Shown: positions 36,701-49,936 of the stretch, piece after piece
Layout of the letters: every line of letters begins with the position of its first letter
Numbering within the stretch: the first letter of the stretch is position 1
DNA from: Sipunculus nudus
Taxonomy: Eukaryota > Annelida > Sipuncula > Golfingiida > Sipunculidae
Reading direction: 5' to 3'
Assembly: GCA_026874595.1 (NCBI GenBank)
Contig: CM049307.1
Span: 34,948,862 to 35,012,861 of the forward strand
Length of the DNA stretch: 64,000 nucleotides
The notes under the pieces: model-generated
What the model saw: the letters and a program-made list of their open reading frames with translations, nothing else
Databases searched by the model: none
What the model was told of the DNA's origin: nothing
Position numbers and translations under genes: made by a program

Positions 36701-39700
36701 ATATGTTTTTATTTCTTGTGCAAATTAATATGCTGTTCTAACTTTTTTGTTGCAGCAACAAGATGGATAAACAGGTGTTAACTTCAGCAGTGGCATTGAA
36801 GAAACCCAATACTTATGCAGTAGCTCTGTATAAGGATAGTAAGTATCTATTTCAAATTTTAAATACAACAAAGAGGGTATCCTTCATGTTATTTATAAAA
36901 CAAGCAGGAGTTTCAGACCTTCATATACACTTAAACCATATTTTATTCAGCTATAGATGAGAGGTGTCCTCAAGAGTCCCAAGAGAAAAACCCTTAAATA
37001 AAAGTTACAAGATCACACCCTTGGTCCAGTCAGATTTACTTGCTTTTTAAAAATCTGTTAGTTTTACTTTTAAGCTCAGCTGACTTAAAGTCATCTGAGC
37101 TATAGTCGTGGTCCTTTGTCCGTCGGCTGTATGTCCATCCGTCCGTCCGATAAACTGGCACGTTTTGAAACAGTAAGACCTAGGAATCCAAAATTCGGCA
37201 TTTTGTTAGATGTCCCCAAGATCTCCTACCAAGCCGAAAACTGGGTCTTTGCGACTTCGTTCCTTTGAGAAATTAAGAAAAACCCTCATTTTTTTATTAA
37301 AAACCTATTTTCACACTAAGGACTGCCTAATATCAAAACTGCTCATCTGTTTTTAGCTCAGCTGACTATAAGTCATCTGAGCTATAGTCGTGCTCCATTG
37401 TCTGCCGTCTGTCCGTCCGTCCATCCGTCCGTCCGTAGATGTGGCACGTTTTGAAACCGTAAGACCTAGGAATCCAAAATTCATAATAATGTTAGATGTC
37501 CCCAAGATCTCCTACCAAGCCGCAAACTGGGTCTTTGCGACTTAGTTCCTTTGAGAAATTAAGGAAAAACCTCAATTTTTTATTAAAAACCTATTTTCAC
37601 ATTTCAGGACAGCCTAACTACGAAACCACTCACCTGTTTTTCCTCATATTTACCATAAATATTCCTCTATATAGTTCCTATGTACATGCCAGAAATTAGG
37701 TCCCTATTATATGATTTAAAAAAAGTTATGGGCTCAAACATAATGCATTTTGTAAAAAATCAGGAAAGATATTTGATCACTTGTCACAAAACATTTTAAA
37801 GCTTTGGACTTTTTTCCAGTAATATATCTTTTATTAATCAAAATTAAATTGTATACCCAAAATTAGATCAAAATCTGTTAAATTTTTAAAAATATTAGCA
37901 AAAATAAAAAATTGGTACCTTAAATTTTGCCTAAATTTGACCATGGCACGTTTTTTTCTTATAAGTACCTTTGATTTAATTTTCACAGCCAGTTTACATA
38001 TGGATTTAATCTGATGAATTTGGAATTTGAAAGTATAAGCTTAAAAAATAGTCTAGCTATTGAAGTTTTTTAGAAGACTTAATGTATTTGTATTTTCTAA
38101 CATCATGACCCTACTTTTGTTTACCTGGTAATCCAAAAATTGGCATAATGTTAGATGTAATTGTAAATATTCATATTCTTCCATACATTTCCTATGTACA
38201 TACCAAAATGTAGGTCAGTATTGCATAATTTGTTGAAGTTACAGGCCCAAACATAATACACTTTGTAAAAAATCAGGATATATATTTACTCACTTAACAT
38301 AAGAATGGCTGAGACTTTTTATTAGGAATATAACATCATTTCATCAAGATTCAATTGTGTACGGAAAATTAGATCTGAAATTTGCAATTTTTTTTAAGTT
38401 ATTAGCATAAATATAAAATCAGTACCTTAAATTTTGCCCAACTTTGGCCACGGCACAATTTTTTCCTGTAAGTACAGTGGATGTTATTTTCACAGCATGT
38501 ACACATAAGGATTAAATCTGTTAAAATCTTAAATATGAAAAATAAAAGCTGCAAAATTAGGTTAGTTATTGAATTTGTTTGGAGGCTCTTGTTGTATTCC
38601 CTTACATTGTCAAGCAGTCCACTGAGGTCACTGTAGGTCATTCAATGCAACTCTCTATGCTCCCCAGGCTGTTATGTAATCCCATCACTGCGGCAAGCCC
38701 TCTCTCTTGTTGAGGTTTATCAGGCTGCCAGTTTAAATACCACAGGGAGCCTTTCTCTCCCCCCCCCCCACCCCATTCTGTTGACAGACCTGTACTCTAA
38801 ACAAGATGAATCTTATAATTTCACATTTTTCAGCGATGAACAGTAACAACAGAGACCCCTCACTGAACCCACCGCTTCGATACACCTAATATACAAGACA
38901 AAGCTGATAATTTTAATGTTAAAAAATTCTTTTTGTTGAGACTTGGACAATTTTGATTTTTTTTAAAGAAAAAAATGTTCAGGAATTTTATCCTAATATT
39001 CATATATGGTAAAATATTAGGACCTAATGAAAGTGCTAACTGACAAGATTTAAGAAGATATAAATACTTTGTAGCATTTCATTCATATCTCTTAAGTTGG
39101 TGGGGCCTAGTTATCTAGTTAGCTCAGCTGACTATAAATCTTCTGAGCTATAGTCATGGTCCATTGTCTGTCGTCCGTCCATCTGTCGGGCCGTCTGTCC
39201 GTCCGTCCGTTCGTCTGTCCGTCCGTAGATGTGGCAGGTTTTAAAACCGTAAGACCTAGGAATCCAAAATTCATAATAATGTTAGATGTCCCCAAGATCT
39301 CCTACCAAGCCGAAAACTGGTACTTTGCGACTTCGTTCCTTTGAGAAATTAAGGAAAAACCTCAATTTTTTATTAAAAACCTATTTTCACACTTCAGGAA
39401 TGCCTAATATCAAAACCACTCATCTGTTTTTCCTCATATTTACCATAAATATTCCTCTATATAGGTCCTATGTACATGCCAGAAATTATGTTTGTATTGT
39501 ATAATTTAAAAAAGTTATGAGCCCAAACATAATGCATTTTGTAAAAAATCAGGAAAGATATTCGAACACTTAACACAAAACCTGTTAAAGCTATGGACTT
39601 TTTTCCAGTAATATAACTTTAATTAATCAAAATTAAATTGTATACCCAAAATTAGATCAAAATCTTTTAAATTTTTTAAAATATTAACAAAAATAAAAAA

Positions 39701-42700
39701 TTGGTACCTTAAGTTTTGCCCAACTTTGACCATGGCACGTTTTTTTCCTGTTAGTACTGTGGATTTAATTTTCACAGCATGTTTATGTTAGCATTTTGTC
39801 TGTTAACACCAAAAATTTGAAACCAGTTGATCAAAAACTGTAGATTTTATTCAAGTTTTCAAGCACTATGTAACATATTGTTTACATCAAGCTAGTGTTA
39901 TGCAGTTTGCAAGAGCTCAGCTCCCCAGCTTCAGCTCTCAGTTCCTAAAATTTGGCATACAATTAGATGTCTCCCAAATCCCCTACCATGCCAAGAGTTT
40001 GTGACTTAATACCTTTGAGATATAAATGAAAAACTTCATTTTTCCATTAAAAATCCATTGTTACACTTTAAAGACTGCCTAATATCAAAACCACTGATCT
40101 GACTTGAATCATATATAATATGTATATTTTTCTATACATTCTCTATGCACATGCCAGAAATGATGTCAGTATTGCGTAATTGTTTTAAGTTATATGCCCA
40201 AACATAATGCACTTTGTAAAAAATCAAGAAATATAATTACTCTCTCAACAAGAGGATTGCTGAAGCTAGAGATTTTTTGGTCAGGGATGTAACATTATTT
40301 AATCAAGATTCAATTGAATACCCAAAATTAGTTCTGAATTTTTCAAATTTTATAAGTTATTAGTTTAAATATAAAATTAGTACCTTAAATTTTGCCCAAT
40401 TTTGACCATAGCACGTTTGTTTCCTGTGAGCACTGTTATAATTTTCATATCATGCACACATAAGGATTTCAGTTTTTAGTTTAGAAAGCTGAAAGAAATA
40501 GGCCAAAAATTGTAGCTTTTATTAATGTTTTTATGAGACCATGTCAGACCCAGGCTCTCCCCAGCCCCTCTTCAGTCAACCTGTATGTTGACCTTGTTGA
40601 CCTTTCAGCAAATTATGCACACTTGAGGCGAGACATATACTGGGGCAGCCAGGCAGCTTATGGCCAGCCACAGGTGATCCAGGTGTCCACCCCAACTCAT
40701 CTAGTAATTGTTTTGACTAACAACATAACAAAAAACAATAAATTAATAAATTTTAATTGGTTTTTAATAACAAATTAAAGAAAATTAATAAAAAAGAAAT
40801 TTGTTAGTTGATGAGCAACAGGAAATTAACTTGCAGTTACTGATGTTGTAAGAATCTTGATTGGATGGATAGAATGTCACACATTCCAAATAACACCTTG
40901 CAGTCACGTATGATATTTTTCAGTTCAATTTTAATGATAAAAAAAATAAATCATATTATTCATTACTAATCATTAGGGATCATATGAAGGAAATTAATGA
41001 TAGACGAAGATGCAGTTGATAATATTAATCTAGATTCCTACTGTGTCTAGTGTGTAGATTGTTGTGAAAGTAGTCCAAAGTGAATATATTACATTTATGT
41101 TTTTTAATATAAATAAAAGCCATTAAACCAGGTACTTATGATCATTATTTAAATTTGTGCATTTTGTATATTCTGGATTCTCAACATCATTGTTTGGCTA
41201 AAACTGAATAAATACCAGACATGGTGCAAATACTTTGCAAATGTTTTTGAATATGAATATGAATATGTACTCCATTATAAAATATTTTTGCATAAAGAAT
41301 GGGAATTCAGGTAAAAATGAAAGTATATGAATACCAGTGCAAATACTTTCAAAATGTATTCATGAATGCATTCATGAATATATTCTTTGATATTATTTCA
41401 ATTATCATTTCAGTTATATTTTATTTTAAAAAAATCATATGATTTTCTTATTATTATTAATAAAAAATATATCTTGCATAATATTTGTTATTAAATTTTA
41501 ATAAATAGTTAAACTCTTATATTATATATTCTGCTTATAAGTTATATGGCCAAGTCAAAATCTGTGTGACAATAGCACTCCATTTGTTTATAAAATAAAT
41601 GAAATCAATCCTCTTCCCTGTCTCCAAAGATAATATCAAAATCATACATAAGCTAAACACCAACAACTCATAATACGGACTTCCGGTTAATGGCGACACC
41701 TAGGTAGACGTGCCTTGACAGCGCTCTGAGTAGTGTCCATAAATATTGCAAGAAATAATATTTTGGGGAATACAATGCCTCCCAAAAACAAACCAAAAGC
41801 AGGTGAGCAGACTGTAGATGCGTATATGCTGAGAAAGCACAGTCAGGTATCCTCAGAACAAACGGAACTTGGAGGTGATGATAACACCAGTGATATGGAC
41901 ACGCAGGATTTGTCTGACGAGAGGTGTTACAGGAACATTATGGCGGCTATTAAAAGTCTGCAGACCCAGGTCAGTGATACCCATAGTTCCATCATAGAAC
42001 ATATAACTAAAGAGTTTGAAACTAAACTGAGGGCCATAGAAACCAGTTTGGATAATGCTCATGAAAGTATAGAGGGACTGAAAAATGAAAATGAAAGCCT
42101 GACGGAACAATTACGTGCAGAACGCTCTGCTAGAGAGGAGGCGGAAAAAGAACTTACTGAGGTGAAACAAGATGTTCTGAACTTAAAAAGGCACACAAGA
42201 GAATTCAACATTAGAGTAAATGGCATTCGTGAGGAAAAGAATGAGAAAGTTAGAGAAAAATTGGTGGACTTTTTACACAATCATAATTTAATGCCGGGAG
42301 CTGATAAAAATGAAATTTGCAGAGCTAAAGAATATACACACAGAACAGGAAAAAGAATACCGGGCAAAGTGAGACAAATCATTGCAAGATTCCATAGTAG
42401 AGAAACGAGAAATGATATAATATCCAGAGGAAAACGGAGGGGGGAGGACGGACGAAACTTGGTGTTTGAAGACTTCACAAAAGAGGACTATGACCAGAGA
42501 TTAAAAGCCTTGCCGCATATGAGGAAAGCGCACAATGAGGGAAAGCGTTCACGCTTTACCAGGGGTCAACTCATTGTTGAAGGCCAGGTAATTTCAGTTT
42601 AACAAGGGGCTACTCAATAAGGCCAGTGACGTTTCATGTCTTCACCCAGGATTATTTCTGCAGGCTTATATTCTCTTGTCCTCTGTGGTAACCAAGGATT

Positions 42701-45700
42701 TATTTTCGGCAACACGACCAGGGAGACTTCAAGTAAACCCCGCGAAAGTCTGCTAGAGCGGCCTCTATTGACGAAGTAGAGATTTAACAGCTCAGTAATT
42801 TACGGTATTAGAGACTCAGTTAAGACCCATGGGTATGAGAGAGCGGACTTGGCATTGATTGATTGTTTTATCGCTCATCATGGAATGCGTGTTCGATGCA
42901 TGTCTATGTTTAAAAAAAAAAAAAAAACTACGAACTGAAATTCAAAGGTATGTGAGGACAGTCGAAATGATTTAACTGCAGTGCAAAAATAAATAATATA
43001 TATTAAGCGACCCCATGAGGAACTTTGATCAAATATTGTTTTATTCTATGAAAGCGATCTTGGGGTTAACAACTGGTTAACCGGGTTGTACTTGAGGTTG
43101 TAGCGGGAGAGAACTTGGGACATGACATCACTGAGTAGTGAACCTTATTAAACATCTGCATTTTATCTTTGAAGAAATTATTATTTGGAAGCCTAATATT
43201 ACTATAAAGGTTTTTAGTTAATGTCCATGGTTCACTTTAATTATCAGTCAAAAGATAGTTTGCAGTTTATTCAGTTTAAATGGATAAGTTACAACTCGGA
43301 CAGAGTAGACTAGATCTGCGAAGTATATTTAAAGATGTCTTTAGACTGCAATAAACACTGACACTCTTTGTGCACATGGCAAAAAAAAAGTAATCATTAT
43401 CTGGTTTTTAAAAATATTTTTTTTCTGTAAACAAACTACTTCATCTCGGCGGGGATGTTTCCATCTTGTAGCTCCTCTATAACTGAATGGTATAAATATT
43501 TATTCCTTTTGAGGATATTAATATAAAAACCACCATCACTGGAACATTTGGTATTTATATCATGTATTCCACTGTCAACATAAAACAATGAACACATAAT
43601 TTGCCATTTGCTCATTGTTCCTTATCTTTACGACTTTAGATAAAAAATATTAAGAAAGCTGTATGGAAATGTCTACATCCCTGAATACACCAGTCTTCAT
43701 ATATAACAGATATGATGTTGTTCACATCTTCTCTGTCCGTGCAATCCTTGGTCCTTGAATCTTTTTTTTGTATAATATTTTAAAGACTTTGACAGTATTA
43801 CAATAATCCAAATGCTGAATTATAATATTAGTACACAGTAGTCATAGTGTCTTTATCTGTTCATAATGTCTAGTCTCATAGACACTTTTGGATATATCAA
43901 TCTATATGATGTTTAAATTTTAAGTATAGATTTAGTGTTACTTAAAGAGACTATATTTCGGTACTCTATTAAGCTTTGATTGGTCTATTCTAGTATTGTT
44001 TTCAAGAGTAGGTATTCTCTTCTCACTTTTAAGTGTCATAGTTGTCAGTAAATCATTGAGATTGACAATGAAGTCATATTTAATACACTTTGTATGTCAA
44101 TCATGTTGTAACAGTCATGGCACTAGTGTACTGTGATATCATTAGCATACATCGATCGCTGTTGTACAATGTTGTACACTGAGAAGTGAGATAGATTATG
44201 CATCCATTATTTAATATACTCTGTATTTCTGTCCATATTAATTGCTTACTTTAAAGTGGGATTGTTATCAGTAAATCACAGTTAATCACTGAGATTGACT
44301 ATGAATTCATATTTAAAAACTTTGTATTTCAATCAGGTTGTCACAGTCATGAACTGGTGTACTTTGATATCAATGGCATACATCGCTGTTCTACAATGTT
44401 GTTTGGAAATCACTGAGAAGTGAGATAGATTATGCATTTACTATTTAATATACTTTGTATTTCTGTCATGTTGTCATAGTAATAGTCCTGGTATAAGCTG
44501 TTACCATTTAATATACAAGGATACCTCAAGGATATTTTTACATAACACAGTAAAACATTAAAATATAAGGTATATAAAGTTCTGCCAGGTTGTCAAAGAT
44601 ATGTGTGACAAGGCTTTGTCACTTAAGTTTAATTATTTGGGTACTGTGAACTGGTATACTGTGATATCAATGGCATACATCACTGTTCTACAATGTTGTT
44701 TGGAAATCACTGAGAAGTGAGATAGATTATGCATTTTACTATTTAATATACTTTGTATTTCTCTCATGTTGTCATAGTAACAGTCCTGGTATAAGGTGAT
44801 ACCATTTAGTATACAGTTGATACCTCAAGGATATTTTTACATAACACAGTAAAACATTAAAATATGAGGTAGATTAATTTCTGCTAGGATGTCAAAGATA
44901 TGTGTGACAAGGTTTTGTCACTTAAGTTTGATTATTTGGTGTACTGTGAACTGGTGTACTGTGATATCAGTGGCATACATCGCTGTTCTACAATGTCATT
45001 TGGAAATCACTGAGAAGTGAGATAGATTATGCATTTACTATTTAATATACTTTGTATTTCTGTCATGTTGTCATAGTCATAGTTCTGGTATAAGGTGATA
45101 CCATTTAGTATACAATTGATACCTCAAGGATATTTTTACATAACACAGTAAAACATTAAAATATGAGGTATATAAAGTTCTGCTAGGTTGTCAAAGATAT
45201 GTGTACCATGACTTTGTCACTTAAGTTTAATTATTTGAACGAGGATTTTAAATTTAAAGAAAGAGTGGAATATTTCAAAATCTACCTCACGGATAGTTTT
45301 ACATAAGACAGTAAAATATTAAAATAGGAGACATATGCCAATTTTCATAAAGCTCTACTAGATCGTCAAAGATATGTGTAACAAGGCTTTGTCATTTAAC
45401 TATTAACATTTAAGTTTAACTATTTGAACAATCCTATACATGTACCAGTATTTTAAATTTAAAGAAAGAGTGAAATATTTTATCAGCTTGTTACAATAAT
45501 GGATTAAAGAGCGCTGTGATCTTATAGTCGTCAAACCACACAAACTGTCACAACTAATCCATCGTCGTAGTGTAAAGGTTCTTTCATTTTTGTTACACTG
45601 CTAGATATTGTGATTGACAGTTAACAAGTGAGTATCTTATAATTAGTAATTGGTTAACTTCAAGTCTATATATATTTCAGATAGGACATAAGATACTATC

Positions 45701-48700
45701 TTGTTCTGGAGGACACAAGCTTCTGTGTGGTTGTGTTCTCCAAGGAGCTGCTGTCTGGTCCCATACTTGCAAAACCATGTGGGAGCAGCAGATCTCCAAT
45801 GTAATTATGATGTTGTGTTTAGTGAGGTTAACACTCACTGAGGGGTTGGATAGTTTAGGTTTAGGTTATGATTTGTGTTATTTATTCTTTTTCATAATTT
45901 CACTCCACATAGTATTTACCATGTTACACAGACACCTTGAATGTCAGACACAACTTTGAAGTTGCTAAGTTTAAATGTCCGAGGACTTAAAAACAGATTA
46001 AAAAGAAGTTCGGTATTCAGGTGGGCAAAAAAAGAACACTGTGATGTTTTACTTTTACAAGAAACTCATAGTTGTCAAAATATAGAAAATATTTGGAGGA
46101 ATGAGTGGCGTGGACAGGTATTCTATTCACATGGGACAACAAATAGTCGAGGAACAGCAGTACTTTTAAGACAGCAGTTACATGTAGATAGTGTTAGCTT
46201 ATTACACAGTTCCATAGATGGTAGAATTTTAGTCATAAAATTGGCAATTGAAAACCTTCAATATATTATCATTAATGTTTATGCTCCTAATTATACCACA
46301 AATCAAATTTCTTTTTTAAAGAATCTTAACAAAATTTTGCAAGAATATGTCACACTTAATGATGTAGTTCTCATTGGAGGCGATTTCAATGTAGCTTTTA
46401 ATGTAAAGTTGGACAGGAGAGGTGGTGCTCTATGCCTAAAAGACTCTGTAAGGAAAGCTATAAATGATATGATGGATCAGCATAATTTATTGGATATTTG
46501 GCGAACAAGAAATCCATATAAAAAGGAATATACTTGGAGAACTAAAAATGAAAATATATCATCTAGATTAGACTATTGGCTAATTACAAAACAGTTTCAA
46601 GATTATGTCGTAAAAGCTGATTTATTTCCATATATAAAGTCTGACCATTCTTTTATTAAATTAGTTATATGTACAGACCCTCTATATACTACAAAGAGGG
46701 GTAAAGGTTATTGGAAGCTAAACAAGTTTCTACTTAATGAGGACCAAATAACTAAGCATATAGTTGAATCTATACATACATGGTCAAATGAATCTTGTGA
46801 ACACACAAATAATATTAAGATATGGGAGTATGTTAAGTATAAGCTCAGAGGTTTATATGTCAAAAAGGGTAAAGAAGCAAAGAAATTTACAAAAGCACGA
46901 GAAGATGATTTACTTGATGAATTGAAAATTCTCCAAACTAAATTGGTAAATTCAGATGCAGAGACAGAAATAAGTATTATTGAAAAAATACAAAAAATAA
47001 AAGAAGAACTGGAAGAGATAGATAATTATAAAACAGAAGGACTTATTTTGAGATCAAAAGTCACTTGGTTTGAAAAAGGAGAAAAAAGTAGTAAATATTT
47101 TTATAATTTAGAAAAATATAATGCAGTCAGAAAATGGGTGAGAAAACTAAGAAAGGATAATGGAGAATATACTATAATTCCAAATGAAATACTTTGTTTG
47201 GAAAAAGATTTTTCTGCAAATTGTATTCATCAAATCACAGTAAGTCACTTGAACAGATCGAAAAATATTTATCAGATATAAATACCCCATTTCTATCACA
47301 AGAAGATAATAACTTTTTGTGTGAACCATTAACAACAGAGGAATTGTATAATACAGTAAAATCATTTAAAAATAATAAGAGCCCAGGGAATGATGGTCTG
47401 CCTATCGAATTCTATTTGAAATTTTGGCCACAAGTTGGTCCCTAATTAGTCAGATCTTTTAATAAATCGTTTGAGGAGGGTAAACTCTCCACATCCCAGA
47501 GGCAAGCAGTAATCACTCTATTAGATAAAAATAAAGACCGTACTTTATTAAAAAACTGGCGACCTATATCACTTTTAAATACAGACTATAAAATTTTGGC
47601 TAAAACACTTTCTATTAGACTTTCAAAGCTCCTACCTAAAATAATACACTCTAATCAGACTGGTTATGTGAAAAATCGATTTATCGGTGAAAATATTAGG
47701 TTTGTTCAAGATTTGCTTGAATATACGAAAGATAAAAGAATACCCGGTATGATTATTGCATTAGACATGGAAAAAGCTTTTGATTCTTTAGAATGGACTT
47801 TCATGTTAGCCACACTAAAAAAATTTAAAATTTCAGAGACCTTTATACGTTGGATAAAGCTTTTATATAATGATATAAGCAGCTGCATAATTAATTATGG
47901 CACAACCTCTGGTTATTTTAAAGTGGAAAGAGGAGTCCGACAAGGGGACCCTATGTCCCCTTATCTTTTTATATTAGCCATCGAAATTTTAGCTATCAGA
48001 ATAAGGAATGATCAAGCCATTAATGGAATTAGAATAGGGCAGGAACAAGTTAAACTTTTACAATATGCTGATGATACAATTGCAATTCTTTCAGATAAGA
48101 CATCAGGCAGCAATTTTTTAAAACAGGTTAACTCATTTGGAGAATTCAGTGGGCTTAAATTAAACCTAGAAAAATCAGAAGGTTTATGGATAGGTAAATC
48201 TAAAAATAGTAAATTAAAACCATTTGGAATTCACTGGCCTGATAAACCAATCAAACTTCTTGGAGTGTATATATCATATGATAAACAACAGTGTGAAGAG
48301 CTGAATTTGGAAGATAAATTAAAACAAACAAAAAATACTCTACAGCTTTGGAAACAAAGAAATCTGACATTGCAAGGGAAAATTCAAATTATAAAAACAT
48401 ATATAATATCTAAATTTAATTATTATTTCAGTAATAATAATATATCAGAGAAATATGTAAATAGACTAAATAAGATTATATTTTCTTTTCTGTGGAATGG
48501 TGGAAAAGAGAAAATAAAAAGGTCTGTTCTAGTGCAAGAAATAGAAAATGGTGGTCTGAATGTTCCACATTTGCAGTCACTTTTTTTGGCTTCCAGAATA
48601 GGTTGGATCAAAAGATTTTTTCAGAGTGAATATGGCCCCTGGAAAGCATTATGGATTTACAACTTAAAGAAAATATGTAGTGATATTCACTTACTATTTA

Positions 48701-49905
48701 ACTGCAACTACAAACCCAAGTTATTAGCCTTAGAAAAATTAAATGAATTTTACAGAGAGGTGATGCAGAGCTGGTACTTTTTAAAGCTAGACTATTATGC
48801 AGAGGTAAATTTAAAAGAACAATATCTATGGCATAATAAGCACTTTGTATTTAATAAGAAAACATTCTATTGGGAACATTTCTATAAAGTGGGAATGCAA
48901 AAGGTTCAAGATTTATTTGATGTACAGAACCATGTTCTGTCTTTTGAATACTGGAAATCCAAAGGGTTAAGTAGCATTTATTTTATTGACTGGTATGTTT
49001 TAATAACATTAGTAATGAAACAATGCAAGGCAGTTACAGATCAAATTAATATGATTGAGTTTGAAGAAGATAAGGAATCTGAAGATTATATAGCACATAA
49101 TTTACATGTTAAAATTCAAGAAACTGTTGTACCATTGAATAAATTGAAATCACATAAAATTTACCAGGTATTAAGAAATAAGATATGTTCTGTACAACCC
49201 ACCAAGCCAAAGATATCAAAATATATAATAAACACACCAGATGATTACACTAGTATCTATTCACTTCCTCACAGAGTACTGTATGATACAAGATCGAAGA
49301 TATTTCAATATAAATTTCTCAATAATATATTAGTGAACAATTATTGGCTTATGAAATGGAAAATTCAGGATTTTGATTATTGTACGTTTTGTAAGGGGGA
49401 GGTAGAAACAATTAACCATTTATTTTGGGAATGTAGACTAACTAAAAAATTTTGGATGGATTTGAAGACTTGGTGTACTGACCAGCTAATAGAATTAAGA
49501 TTAGAGAAGTTAGTTGTTTTTTATGGCTCTATTGATGAAAGTGATATGTATAATGTAATTATAATCCAGGCTAAAAGATATATTGACCAGTGTAGAATTA
49601 ATAATCAGAAGCCTAACATACAAGGATTTAGAAATTTTTTATATGAATATGTAAGAATTGAATACAAAGTAGCGGAAAAGAATAAGAAATTAGAAACTTT
49701 TAGAAAACGATGGTCAATGTATTTAAAAAATCATGAAATGATAAGCTAGGGGTGGTTTAGTGTTTTACATGTTTTAGTATCCCAGTCATTTGATGAACTT
49801 AGAATCGTCCATAAAGCAGTTGTGTCTAAAATATTCTTATAATGTATTGTTTCTGTTTTGGTATAATGTGTTATATGTACATTTGATGTATATTTTGTGG
49901 AGTGC

Positions 49906-49936
<31 letters not shown>

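Larger units (their letters stand above)
41677..49936 (+). mobile_element. Full-length L1/Tx1-type LINE, 8.26 kb
   Basis: A non-LTR retrotransposon in sense orientation in POLR3E intron 5, inside a family A element. It starts GGACTTCCGG and has a 98-nt leader, ORF1 (41775-42602), an unusual 3.3-kb spacer, ORF2 (45941-49749), a 160-nt 3' UTR and a pure 27-nt poly-A tail (49910-49936). Perfect 15-bp target duplications flank it, showing insertion by target-primed reverse transcription. The ORF1 type (coiled coil plus L1-like RNA-binding domain) and ORF2 (APE endonuclease, RT, C-terminal CCHC) place it in the L1/Tx1 clade. Pure tail, perfect duplication and intact ORF1 argue for youth, but ORF2 has one frameshift and one stop. 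Confidence 0.93.

Noticed and set aside
45777-45959. 60-codon hydrophobic frame overlapping the LINE ORF2 start.
   Set aside because: It could be an upstream frame, but with no second copy for comparison it is not called as a gene.
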